The translations under genes and the position numbers were made by a program. Shown here one piece after another: positions 7,528 to 15,267 of a stretch of 64,000 nt of DNA. Below the pieces are notes generated by a model. That model was given only the letters and a program-made list of their open reading frames with translations, did not search any database and had not been told where the DNA came from. Source of the stretch: Bradyrhizobium sp. Rc3b. GTDB taxonomy: Bacteria > Pseudomonadota > Alphaproteobacteria > Rhizobiales > Xanthobacteraceae. The DNA lies in NCBI RefSeq assembly GCF_900114915.1, contig NZ_FOUS01000011.1, positions 233,259 to 297,258 of the forward strand, read 5' to 3'. Numbering within the stretch: the stretch's first letter is position 1; each line of letters begins with the position of its first letter.

Positions 7528-8844
7528 TCAGCGACGTGGCCGGTTCAGGGCCTTCGACGTCTGATCAGCACTTGGCTGGCAATCGCCCCGCCGAACTCCG
7601 CACATCTCGACGCGCCTGAACTCGCCGGAAAAATACGGCTCCAAACCGAGCGGCTGCGCAGCGATGATGGTGTCTTCATCGTCTCCAAACCTGCCGACGC
7701 AAACTTGTCGCAGCATCGCGGTCGTCAAACCCTTGGCGTCCCTGAAATTGGCCCGGCTGACCGTGGCGCCGCACAGATTGGCGCCGGTCAGATCTGCGTT
7801 CCTGAAATCGGCGCCTCCCAGGGAGGCATTTTCGAAGTTGACGCCGCGGAGATCGGCGTTGCGCAAATCGGTGATGAAGCAGCGATAGGTCTGCCAGACG
7901 TCCAATTTAGGAGATGCGTTGGTCTTTCTTTCCTCTTTCTTCTTCGGAGCCGGATCGGTTTCATCGAAGCCGATGCTCTCGGCGGTGAACCGCGTCTTCT
8001 CAAATTGCTTCGGTCTCTCGGATTCCTTCCACAACCATCCCGAACTAGCCGGCGAGCCTGGGACATCCCAGTCGGCCAGACTTGCGCCACCGAGATCAGC
8101 ACCAAAAAGATTGGCGTATCGTAAGCTGACCCGACGCAGCTGGGCTTGCGTCATCACCGAACAAGAAAGGTCGAGCCCGCTAAGATCGAAATTGTCCAAT
8201 CCGAGATTGGCCAGATTCAAGCGCCTGTCACCGGCACACAACCTGCCGCTGGGTAAACTGCGGACCCTCGATAGCACACCACCGCCGAGTTGCCGGATAG
8301 CAGCCTGAGCAGCAGGTGGGGGCTCCTCGCGGCGCTCGACGACCGGCCTTGGCCGGGTCGGATCTCCCGCGTCGCAAGTCCCGGATTCCTGCATCCGGTT
8401 GGCCTTCGTTCCATCGACGACGACGCTTTCCAGAATTGTGATAGCCTGCTGCCCGAAAGCGCCGGGGCTCTCCGAGACAAGGCTGGTGATCCGCTGCGCG
8501 GCCACCTGTGCATAGGGTTTGTCCGGGGCGTCAACCAGGCTGCGGGTCGCCTCCGCAAATTGCTGGCCCCGCTCGTGATCCAGACGAAGCCTGTAGTCTG
8601 CATTCCACTGATTGCTCGTCAACCAGAGCTGGACGGCACCGGCAATGAAGGTCGCGACGAGTCCCAGCCCGGTCAGGACCTGATAGTTCGTCTGGCGCAG
8701 GCGATCCTGAACCTCCAACTGCTTGATCTGATCGGCATCGAAGTGAAGCAGGACCTGCGCGCGCGGCGTTGCCCACCAGAACCAGAAAAACGCCCCGAGC
8801 AGGAAAATCGCAATGAAGACCAGCGGCACGATCAAGTAAAACAT
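7528..8844 (-). CDS. Membrane-anchored pentapeptide-repeat protein
   Basis: 438 aa, ATG at 8844 with GGAGC upstream. Two N-terminal membrane helices (residues about 3-24, IVPLVFIAIFLLGAFFWFWW, and 55-75, LTGLGLVATFIAGAVQLWL) are separated by a short basic loop. A helical region follows to about residue 150 (HERGQQFAEATRSLVD). Pentapeptide repeats of A(D/N)LXX type come in two blocks, about 210-260 (NLANLGLDNFDLSGLDL, YANLFGADLGGASL) and 330-375 (NADLRGVNFENASLGGADF). The repeats should form a right-handed beta helix in the cytoplasm. It lies 19 nt after the DUF2235 gene, in one operon with it. Parts of it look less GC-rich than neighbouring genes. Confidence 0.8.
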   Translation of the reverse strand: MFYLIVPLVFIAIFLLGAFFWFWWATPRAQVLLHFDADQIKQLEVQDRLRQTNYQVLTGLGLVATFIAGAVQLWLTSNQWNADYRLRLDHERGQQFAEATRSLVDAPDKPYAQVAAQRITSLVSESPGAFGQQAITILESVVVDGTKANRMQESGTCDAGDPTRPRPVVERREEPPPAAQAAIRQLGGGVLSRVRSLPSGRLCAGDRRLNLANLGLDNFDLSGLDLSCSVMTQAQLRRVSLRYANLFGADLGGASLADWDVPGSPASSGWLWKESERPKQFEKTRFTAESIGFDETDPAPKKKEERKTNASPKLDVWQTYRCFITDLRNADLRGVNFENASLGGADFRNADLTGANLCGATVSRANFRDAKGLTTAMLRQVCVGRFGDDEDTIIAAQPLGLEPYFSGEFRRVEMCGVRRGDCQPSADQTSKALNRPRR

Positions 8845-8863
8845 GACTAAGCTCCGCTCGCGG

Positions 8864-10162
8864 TTACCCGACTCTTTGCAGCCCTTGCCTCATCAACACC
8901 GTCGCCAGCAGGAGCGGCGTCGACATGGCATTCCAGTCCACGACGGCAACATCGCCGTTCAGCTGAACCAACTGCTGGAGGGCCGACATGAGGTTCCGCG
9001 GGGCGTATGTCGCGTCAACGCCGCCGATCCCGACGGATAGACCCAGGCGCTCGATGGCGCTGACGTGGATCGCCTCTCCGATCGGCTTGGCGTGCCGGTC
9101 GAAGCAGACGTTTCGTTCGAACGGTCTGGGCGCAACGGGTACGGGCAGATTTCCGATCGACCGGTAGACATAGGGCATGAAACGATACAGCCCCTGACGA
9201 GGTTCGTGCTGGGGCGCCGTGATACAATCAGGAGCGAGTGCTGGCGGCGGATCCAACGGGAAGTCGTCGCCGGCAATCTGGCGAACGCGCTTGATCATCC
9301 AATCCAGAGTGATGTCTTCGAGCTCATGCGGCCCGGACCGCACATATCCGCCGCCGACGTCGGCATGGGCCCCCGCGAACCACACCTGCTCCACGTTTGC
9401 CGGCCGTGCGGTGAAGGGCAATCGCCGCCAGAGAGTGGCTTCGAAAGCCTCCCGATGTTCGTCGATCGCCAGCGCCTGCAGGCTGTGCTCGCAGATCCCC
9501 GACAGACCGACGTCATGGAAGCCGTACAGGTCGCGATTTTCTTTCCAGAACGCATTCAGCGGTATCCCCAGGGCGCCCACGGTGTCGAACACGCCGAGCA
9601 ACTTGACTGGAATGCTGTTCGGACCTGACGAAATCTTTCTGACGAGTATCTCGTCACAAGGGAGGCGGTTGGCCGGATGCGTGCGATAATGCGCCCACAG
9701 CCGCGACAAGGCCTTGGCGTCGAACTTATTGCGATAAATCAGACCGACGGCTGCCAGGCAGCCCACCAACGACCGGGCGGTGTATGAGCCGCGCGAGAAG
9801 CCGAAGATGAAAATCTCGTCTCCCCGGTCGTAGTGCTGGGCCAGAAAAGTGTAGGCACGGCGAACGTTTTCCGACAGGCCTGCGCCAAGGGCACCACCGC
9901 TGAACCGATCCAGAAAACCGCTGGTTCCTACCCCTCGCTCGTAGAGGATGACGTTGTCCCGGCCGCCCGGCTTGCCGCCCTTCAGGACGAATGTCTGCTG
10001 AGGCACGGCAGCGGAACTCGTGACGTCGCTCGTGGCGCGCGAATGCGCGTTGGAGAGATGCTCTGCAATTCTCTGCCTGAGGCGAACGATGTTGGTGTCG
10101 GCCCCGCCGTCATCGGCGTCGTTCCAGGTGCCGTCCAGAAGCAAGATGATCCGCTTCGCCAC
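8864..10162 (-). CDS. DUF2235 alpha/beta hydrolase (Tle1/phospholipase-like)
   Basis: 432 aa, GTG start at 10162 behind GGGGCTGGG. N-terminal MAKRIILLLDGTWND is the DUF2235 hallmark. A complete putative triad is visible: Ser123 in GFSRGS, Asp193 in VFDTVGALG and His266 in AGAHADVGGGY. No signal peptide or membrane helix is seen. DUF2235 includes type VI secretion phospholipase effectors (Tle1) and uncharacterised hydrolases. No vgrG, PAAR or T6SS gene is near, so an effector role is not supported by context. Instead the gene leads an operon with a membrane-anchored pentapeptide protein and a membrane protein. Confidence 0.85.
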   Translation of the reverse strand: MAKRIILLLDGTWNDADDGGADTNIVRLRQRIAEHLSNAHSRATSDVTSSAAVPQQTFVLKGGKPGGRDNVILYERGVGTSGFLDRFSGGALGAGLSENVRRAYTFLAQHYDRGDEIFIFGFSRGSYTARSLVGCLAAVGLIYRNKFDAKALSRLWAHYRTHPANRLPCDEILVRKISSGPNSIPVKLLGVFDTVGALGIPLNAFWKENRDLYGFHDVGLSGICEHSLQALAIDEHREAFEATLWRRLPFTARPANVEQVWFAGAHADVGGGYVRSGPHELEDITLDWMIKRVRQIAGDDFPLDPPPALAPDCITAPQHEPRQGLYRFMPYVYRSIGNLPVPVAPRPFERNVCFDRHAKPIGEAIHVSAIERLGLSVGIGGVDATYAPRNLMSALQQLVQLNGDVAVVDWNAMSTPLLLATVLMRQGLQRVG

Positions 10163-10376
10163 CCCAGCCCCCCAGCCTCATGGCACGCTCCGGCAGAACT
10201 CGATCAATCTAGCGAGATCGTGTCCCCTGCCCGCAACTTGAGGATGCTACACTTCCTCCGAGGATGTCCAGCCGGTTCGCTGTCAGCGCACAGCGAGTGC
10301 CAACGAACATTCGAAACGCGTCACTTGCAGGGGGATCGAGCAGATGCGCTCAGGGACATTCTGGCGCGGCACGTTT

Positions 10377-10450
10377 TGGAGCGGGTGAAGGGAATCGAAC
10401 CCTCGTATTCAGCTTGGAAGGCTGCTGCTCTACCATTGAGCTACACCCGC
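10377..10450 (-). tRNA. tRNA-Gly (anticodon TCC)
   Basis: Read on the minus strand the gene begins GCGGGTGTAGCTCAATGG, with anticodon loop around CTTCCAA, T-arm GGGTTCGATTCCC and acceptor end CACCCGC-T-CCA; CCA is encoded. The acceptor stem pairs over all 7 positions. The 3' end faces the DUF2235 operon. Confidence 0.95.
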
Positions 10451-10562
10451 GTTACGGGCTCCCTAACACGGCCGGGCGGCGGTCTCAACTGTTCAGGAGG
10501 TCGCTTTCCGGCCGTCCTGAGCCCTTGCGAATCGCGCCCGGTTCCTGCGGACCCGCCGCCCC

Positions 10563-10591
10563 TTAACAGCGGCGGCAATGCCCCCTATATT
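10563..10591 (+). promoter_or_regulatory. Predicted sigma-70-type promoter of small transcript
   Basis: TTAACA at 10563-10568 and TATATT at 10586-10591, separated by exactly 17 nt, predict a start near 10598. The first hexamer lies between the arms of a 7-bp inverted repeat (CCGCCGC 10553-10559, GCGGCGG 10569-10575). Confidence 0.55.
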
Positions 10592-10626
10592 GAAATCTTC
10601 CGAAACCAACGAAAGGAGGTGATCCA

Positions 10627-10671
10627 GTGTCTTTTACCAAGCGCTGTCACCTCGCTGGGATCGCCCGCTAA
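10627..10671 (+). CDS. 14-aa short ORF with extreme Shine-Dalgarno
   Basis: GTG at 10627 follows AAGGAGG with 7 nt spacing, and the frame reads MSFTKRCHLAGIAR, then TAA. The peptide is basic and has no membrane segment. The perfect anti-16S match and ideal spacing argue that ribosomes load here. It might be a leader peptide, but no gene follows on this strand before the terminator, so it stands alone. A second 14-codon frame (ATG 10578 to TGA 10622) begins upstream of the predicted start and is probably incidental. Confidence 0.45.
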   Translation: MSFTKRCHLAGIAR

Positions 10672-10731
10672 GCTTTGAATAGGGCTTGGCATCGGGGCGC
10701 TCTCAGCCCTGGACCAGCGAGCAAGAAATCG

Positions 10732-10763
10732 GGCGCGACGGGGCTTCCCCGCCGCGCCTTTTT
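10732..10763 (+). terminator. Rho-independent terminator
   Basis: Arms 10732-10743 and 10747-10758 pair over 12 positions with one A-C mismatch, loop CTT, followed by TTTTT at 10759-10763. It ends the small transcript and lies just before the 3' end of the opposing sensor kinase gene. Confidence 0.85.
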
Positions 10764-10779
10764 CGTCCGGGAGCGCGCT

Positions 10780-13212
10780 TCAACCCGGCGGCTCGCCCGC
10801 AAGCACCTCGCGAATCTTCTGCGACAGCTCCGACTTCCGGTAGGGCTTCTTGAGCAGCGCCACGCCGGAATCGAGATGTCCTTCGTGGACCATGGCGTTG
10901 TCGGTGTAGCCGGAGGTATAGAGCACCCTTGCCCCCGGCCGGCGGAGCCGGATCGCGTCGGCCAATTCCCGCCCGTTCATGCCGCCGGGCATGATGATGT
11001 CCGTGAACAGCAGATCGAATTTGGCGCCCTGGTCGACCAGCGCCAGTGCGGACGCGCCGTCGCCGGCCACCAGCGTGCGATAGCCGAGGCTGCCGAGCCG
11101 GGCGATGACATAGCCCTGCACCAGGGGATCGTCCTCGACCACGAGGATCGTTTCGTGTCCGCGTGCCGTGTCGAGCGCCTGGACCGGCGCGGTCCTGGCC
11201 GGCGCCTCGCCCTTCGATCGCGGCAGGAACAGCCGCATCACGGTGCCGCGCCCCTCCTCGCTCTCGACGGCGACCGTGCCGCCGGTCTGCTTGGCAAAGC
11301 CGTAGACCATGCTGAGCCCGAGGCCGGTGCCGCGACCGACGCCCTTGGTGGTGAAGAACGGCTCGAACACGCGCTCGCGGATGTCGGCGGGGATGCCGTG
11401 GCCGGTGTCGGCGACCGCGACCATCACGAAGGCGCCGCGAACGGCATCGCCATCACCGGCAACGCCGGTGTCGTCGAGCTCGCGGTTCGCGGTCTCGATC
11501 GTGAGCTTGCCCCCGCCCGGCATTGCGTCGCGCGCGTTGACGGCGAGGTTGACGATCGCGGAGGAGAGCTGCGAGGGATCGGCCATCGCGGACCAGGCGT
11601 CATCGGCGAGCCGGGTCACGATCTCGATATGGGCGCCGAGGATCGGCCTCAGCAACTTCGTAGACTCGAGCACGAGGGCGTTGACGTCGATCTCGCGCGG
11701 CTCCAGCGGCTGGCGGCGCGCGAAGGTCAGCAGCTGCGAGGTGATCTCCGCACCGCGCGCGGCCGCATCGTCGATCAGCTGCGCGATCGCGGCGAATTCG
11801 GGCTTGTCCGCAAGCCCTTCCTGGATGATCTCGATGGTGCCGGTGATGACCGTGAGCACGTTGTTGAAATCGTGCGCGACGCCGCCGGTGAGCTGGCCGA
11901 TCGCGTCCATCTTCTGGGATTGACGTAAGCGCTCCTCGGTTTCGTGCTGCTTGGTGAGATCGGTCGCGGAGCCGCGATAGCCCATGAAGCGTCCGTCGGC
12001 GGCGAAGATCGGCTGGCCGTTGACGCTGAAATGATGCATCCGCCCGGCGGTGTCGCGGCCGCGATATTCGAACTTCCGGAACGGCTCGTGGCGGTCCAGC
12101 ATCGCCATGTGCGCGCGCCATTTCTCGGGCTCGGCGTCGCGGCCGAACGCGGCATCGGCGCGGCGCTTGCCGATCAGCGCCTTGCTGTCCATGCTGAAGG
12201 CACCGGCCCGGTCGGAAATGTAGGTGAACCGATGGTCTGGTCCGGTCTCCCAGAACCAGTCGGACGCGGTCTCGGCATAGTCGCGGAAACGCTGCTCGCT
12301 CGCACGCGCGTCCTCTTCGGCGCGCTGGCGGATGGTCAGGTCGCGCTCGAGATTTGCATTGGCCTCGCGCAGCTCGCCATAGGCCCGCTGGAGGTTCACG
12401 CACATGGCGTTGAAGGCGTCGATCACCTTGTCCAGCTCGTCGGCATCGTAGGGCGGCCGGCGCTCCAGGCGCAAAGGCGGCGTCGGCCGCGCCAGGCTGT
12501 ATTTGCTGACGAACTCGGCGATGGCGACCAGATGCCGCGTCACCAGCAGATGGAACATATAGATGATGAACAGCGAGACGAGGAACGTCTTGGCCGCCTG
12601 GCTTGCCAGGATGACCAACGCGCGGTTCAGCAGATGTTGATAGACATCGGTCAGCGTCGCCTCGACATGGAGCACGCCAATCTCGCGTGCGGTCCCCTGC
12701 ACAATGGTGTTCAGCGGATAGTCGCGCGTCACCACTGAGCGGGTGCTCGGCTCGCCGACTGCGAGACGGATCGGATTGGGACGATCGGCAATCTCGCGCA
12801 CCTCGGCGGCGCGGATGTCGGGCAGCCGCAGGATACCGTCGAGCTGGAGCTTGAGCTGGTTCTGGTCGAGATTCCATAGGCTCTCGCCGAGACTGCCGGT
12901 GGTGCTGCGGCCGATCTCCTCGAGCCTGGTCTCGATGAGGCCGACCTCGCGATCATAATCGAGATAGAGCTGGAGCGCCGTCAATGTCAGCGTCACGACC
13001 GAAGAGAACAGCAGCACGGCTGCGAGCAGGCGCGGCCCGACGCCGCTGCGCGACCAGTTGAAGAGCCGGGACAGCAGCGCGGCGAACATCGAAGGCGCGA
13101 GCGCGGTGCCGATCAAATCCTGCTTCGCAGCCGCCGGTGCAACGGCGCGGCCGCGCTTGGAGTCCTCGTCACCAGCCTTGACCATGCACCACATCCCCGG
13201 AAATGGCGGCAC
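10780..13212 (-). CDS. Hybrid sensor histidine kinase with receiver domain
   Basis: 810 aa as the full open frame; internal starts at 13185 or 13089 are possible and no ribosome-binding site decides. Order: cytoplasmic N-tail, membrane helix about 58-82, periplasmic sensor about 83-205, second helix about 205-228, HAMP-like linker, coiled coil, PAS domain (DYAETASDWFWETGPDHRFTY), HisKA with GGVAHDFNN, HATPase_c with NLAVNARDAMPGGG, DTGHGIP and GRGTGLGLS, then a C-terminal receiver with VVEDD, phospho-acceptor Asp in TDIIMPG, and KKPY. The architecture matches many alphaproteobacterial hybrid kinases. It is divergent from a periplasmic binding-type gene at 13532, which might bind its ligand. 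Confidence 0.9.
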   Translation of the reverse strand: MPPFPGMWCMVKAGDEDSKRGRAVAPAAAKQDLIGTALAPSMFAALLSRLFNWSRSGVGPRLLAAVLLFSSVVTLTLTALQLYLDYDREVGLIETRLEEIGRSTTGSLGESLWNLDQNQLKLQLDGILRLPDIRAAEVREIADRPNPIRLAVGEPSTRSVVTRDYPLNTIVQGTAREIGVLHVEATLTDVYQHLLNRALVILASQAAKTFLVSLFIIYMFHLLVTRHLVAIAEFVSKYSLARPTPPLRLERRPPYDADELDKVIDAFNAMCVNLQRAYGELREANANLERDLTIRQRAEEDARASEQRFRDYAETASDWFWETGPDHRFTYISDRAGAFSMDSKALIGKRRADAAFGRDAEPEKWRAHMAMLDRHEPFRKFEYRGRDTAGRMHHFSVNGQPIFAADGRFMGYRGSATDLTKQHETEERLRQSQKMDAIGQLTGGVAHDFNNVLTVITGTIEIIQEGLADKPEFAAIAQLIDDAAARGAEITSQLLTFARRQPLEPREIDVNALVLESTKLLRPILGAHIEIVTRLADDAWSAMADPSQLSSAIVNLAVNARDAMPGGGKLTIETANRELDDTGVAGDGDAVRGAFVMVAVADTGHGIPADIRERVFEPFFTTKGVGRGTGLGLSMVYGFAKQTGGTVAVESEEGRGTVMRLFLPRSKGEAPARTAPVQALDTARGHETILVVEDDPLVQGYVIARLGSLGYRTLVAGDGASALALVDQGAKFDLLFTDIIMPGGMNGRELADAIRLRRPGARVLYTSGYTDNAMVHEGHLDSGVALLKKPYRKSELSQKIREVLAGEPPG

Positions 13213-13373
13213 GCCGCGGCCGACCGGTCGCAGCCTCGAGCATTTCGATCGTCGAGACTTCCCCGTCCCGCGATGCGCGCGGCGATCCCGTCGGCCGATT
13301 TCCTGTCAACCCCTGGGCGGCTTGAGGTCGGCGGGGTCATATCTTGCGTCCGGCAGCAGGATTGTCGCGCAAA

Positions 13374-13392
13374 CTACCACTTCGCGTGGTAG
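13374..13392. promoter_or_regulatory. Inverted repeat in kinase/binding-protein intergenic gap
   Basis: CTACCAC, TTCGC, GTGGTAG: a perfect 7-bp inverted repeat with a 5-nt loop. It lies in the 319-bp gap between the sensor kinase start and the binding-protein start, so it could be an operator or a leader hairpin. Nothing else convincing was seen in that gap. Confidence 0.35.
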
Positions 13393-13531
13393 AATGACAT
13401 CGGTGAAAGTCCGGAAGTCGCCTGCACCTCGGGCGGGCAGTGTCGCTATGGCCACGCGCAGGCGCCATCTCCGGTAGATCGGGCGGACATCGGAAATCCA
13501 GCGATAGCATCGGGCAACGAGGAGGCGCGTC

Positions 13532-14245
13532 ATGTGGCGGATTATCGTCGCCTGCCTGTCACTGCTTGCAAGCGGTCCATCGCAGGCGCAGGAGGTCATC
13601 CGGCTGGCGCGCATCGCCGACATCCCCGATCAATATGTCGGCGGCGAGATGCTGCGGGCCGTCTACGCCAGGCTGAACATCAAGCTGGAGTTCGAGGACG
13701 TCCCCGGCAAGCGTGCGCTCGCACTGTCGAGTGCCGGCGCGGTCGACGGCGAGATCCAGCGCATCGGAACGCTCTCGCGCGACTACCCGACGCTGGTCCA
13801 GGTCACGCCGGCGATCAACTATATCGAGCCTGCAGTGTTTGCGACCAAACTCCGGTTCGACGTCGCCGGCTGGGATTCGATCAGGGACTACCGCATCGGC
13901 ATCGTCCGCGGCGTCGGCTCCTCGGAGGCCGGCACGCGCGGCATGGCCCGCGTCACGGCGACCACTGGCCTCGACAACATGGTCAGGATGCTCGATGCCG
14001 ATCGTTTCGACGTGATGGTCACCGATCTCTTCAGCGGGCTCGCGGCGGTGCGGAAACTCAATCTGCAGGCCAGGATCCACCCGCTCTCGCCGCCGCTCCA
14101 GCGTATCCACATCTACCATTACCTGCATGAACGCCATCGCGACCTGGTGCCTGAGGTCGGCAAGGTGATCGCCCAGATGGAGGCGAGCGGCGAACTGGCG
14201 GCGCTGCGCGAGGCCCTGGTCAAGCAGGTCTTGAACGGCCCGTAA
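13532..14245 (+). CDS. Periplasmic solute-binding-type protein
   Basis: 237 aa, ATG at 13532 preceded by an AGGAGG-like purine run (acgaggaggcg). The signal peptide MWRIIVACLSLLASGPSQAQ ends at an AQA-like site. The mature part resembles the SBP_bac_3 fold: EVIRLARIADIPDQYVGGEMLRAVYARL, FEDVPGKRALALSSAGAVDGEIQRI and a hinge region YRIGIVRGVGSSEAGT. No permease or ATPase genes are adjacent, so it is unlikely to be part of a normal ABC importer. The divergent hybrid kinase suggests a sensing role. This partner assignment is inference. Confidence 0.8.
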   Translation: MWRIIVACLSLLASGPSQAQEVIRLARIADIPDQYVGGEMLRAVYARLNIKLEFEDVPGKRALALSSAGAVDGEIQRIGTLSRDYPTLVQVTPAINYIEPAVFATKLRFDVAGWDSIRDYRIGIVRGVGSSEAGTRGMARVTATTGLDNMVRMLDADRFDVMVTDLFSGLAAVRKLNLQARIHPLSPPLQRIHIYHYLHERHRDLVPEVGKVIAQMEASGELAALREALVKQVLNGP

Positions 14246-14256
14246 CGGGCGCCGGC

Positions 14257-14460
14257 TCAGCCCGCGCGAAGCCGCTCGCGCAAGGCGACGGCGGCAATCA
14301 GCATGCCGACGCACCAGGCCACGACTGCGCGGTGAGGCTCCCCGCCGAGCAGCACCGTGAAGATGCTCGTCAGCAGGCACGGCACGATGACCTTGCCCGT
14401 CTGGCTCGTCAGCGCGAGCAGGAATGGCATCGCCGCGATCGATATTTGCAGGACGTCCAT
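14257..14460 (-). CDS. Small integral membrane protein
   Basis: 67 aa from the ATG at 14460 (MDVLQISIAAMPFLLAL...); the frame is open upstream to 14553 but that part looks non-coding and no ribosome-binding site favours either. Two hydrophobic helices (ISIAAMPFLLALTS and VPCLLTSIFTVLLGG), then a third near the end (VAWCVGMLIAAVALRE). The family is not recognised. It converges on the binding-protein gene with an 11-nt gap. Confidence 0.5.
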   Translation of the reverse strand: MDVLQISIAAMPFLLALTSQTGKVIVPCLLTSIFTVLLGGEPHRAVVAWCVGMLIAAVALRERLRAG

Positions 14461-14482
14461 ATGGGACAGAGGGCGCGAGGCT

Positions 14483-14665
14483 TCAGAAGCCGCAAACGCC
14501 GAGCGCGCGCGGACGCTTGCCGCGCCGGCTTTCGACGATGCGCTCGCCGCCATTCTCGGCCGAGCTGCCGTAATAGCGGTGATGGCCGCTTTGGTCGTGC
14601 AGATCGGCCGTCTGAGATTGTCCGGCCCGACGTGCGTCGCAGATGATCTTGATGTGACCCGACAT
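14483..14665 (-). CDS. Small hypothetical protein (60 aa)
   Basis: Start at the ATG at 14665, selected by GGAGG 6 nt upstream. The product MSGHIKIICDARRAGQSQ... is basic and polar and ends in RPRALGVCGF; no membrane segment or signal. It precedes the small membrane protein gene by about 22 nt on the same strand. The family is unknown; the good ribosome-binding site is the main support. Confidence 0.4.
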   Translation of the reverse strand: MSGHIKIICDARRAGQSQTADLHDQSGHHRYYGSSAENGGERIVESRRGKRPRALGVCGF

Positions 14666-14877
14666 TGCCGCCTCCAGCAGAAATCTTGTTGTTGTGGTCA
14701 TCAGTCGCGACCACTTCCGGCGGCGTTCACACGGCAACGCCGCAATCGGGTTTCAGGACGGTTTCGTCGCGGCATGGCTACGCAATATTTTGTGCTTGAA
14801 TTCTTGTTTGGGGATTGTCGGCATCGCCCGCGGTGCTACGTCCTTTGGGATCGGTGCAGAAAAACAACGAGGTGACG

Positions 14878-15258
14878 ATGCTGTACGCCATCCTGGCCTA
14901 CCACGTGGAAGACGAGGTCTTGTCCTGGACGCCCGAGCAGGACGCCGCGGTCGTAGCCAAGGTCATCGAGGTTCAGGCCCCCTTGCGGGCCAGCGGGCAG
15001 TTCGGGCCGGCCGCCCGTCTGGATGAGACCCGGAAGGCCCGCACCTTGCGTGGCCCCGGCGCGGGCATGGTGCTGGACGGCCCGTTTGCCGAGACCAAGG
15101 AGCAGCTTCTGGGCTTCCACCTCATGGAATGTGCCACCGAGGAGGAGGCGATCGCGGCGGCGCGCAAGCTGCGTGCGGTCAATCCGACGGCGGTCTACGA
15201 AATCCGCCCGGTCAAGCTTTACGTGCCGGCGGATGGGTTCGGGACGACGTCCGGGTGA
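14878..15258 (+). CDS. YCII-related (DGPF-type) protein
   Basis: 126 aa from the ATG at 14878, preceded by GAGGTGACG. MLYAILAYHVEDEV and the signature VLDGPFAETKEQLLGFHLMEC identify the YCII/DGPF domain family, small dimeric ferredoxin-like-fold proteins often encoded near ECF sigma factors. The C-terminal ALRKLRAVNPTAVYEIRPV-like segment (AARKLRAVNPTAVYEIRPVK) is typical. No sigma factor is adjacent here. The biochemical role of the family is not established. Confidence 0.9.
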   Translation: MLYAILAYHVEDEVLSWTPEQDAAVVAKVIEVQAPLRASGQFGPAARLDETRKARTLRGPGAGMVLDGPFAETKEQLLGFHLMECATEEEAIAAARKLRAVNPTAVYEIRPVKLYVPADGFGTTSG

Positions 15259-15267
15259 GGCACGGCC

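Larger units (their letters stand above)
10598..10763 (+). ncRNA. Candidate small transcript with short ORF and intrinsic terminator
   Basis: A self-contained unit of about 165 nt: predicted promoter at 10563-10591, a leader holding GAAAGGAGGTGATCCAG (10611-10627), a 14-codon ORF, a 6-bp inverted repeat AGGGCT/AGCCCT (10681-10686, 10705-10710), and a strong rho-independent terminator at 10732-10763. The leader motif is complementary to the 3' tail of 16S rRNA over 16-17 nt, far more than a normal ribosome-binding site. The unit may be a dual-function RNA, a ribosome-titrating RNA or simply a highly translated peptide gene. Existence as a transcript is predicted, not shown. Confidence 0.5.

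Noticed and set aside
8864..10162. Type VI secretion effector locus
   Set aside because: The hydrolase resembles Tle1, but no vgrG, PAAR, Hcp or adaptor genes are nearby.
10578..10622. 14-codon ORF MPPILKSSETNERR overlapping the extended ribosome-binding site
   Set aside because: Its start is upstream of the predicted transcription start, and its codons overlap the promoter; probably incidental.
10611..10627. Remnant of an rRNA operon
   Set aside because: Only the 17-nt tail complement is present; neighbouring bases do not continue as 16S sequence and no other rRNA is near.
13306..13623. 105-codon minus-strand frame between kinase and binding-protein genes
   Set aside because: Overlaps the signal-peptide region of the binding-protein gene, lacks a ribosome-binding site and has no recognisable features.
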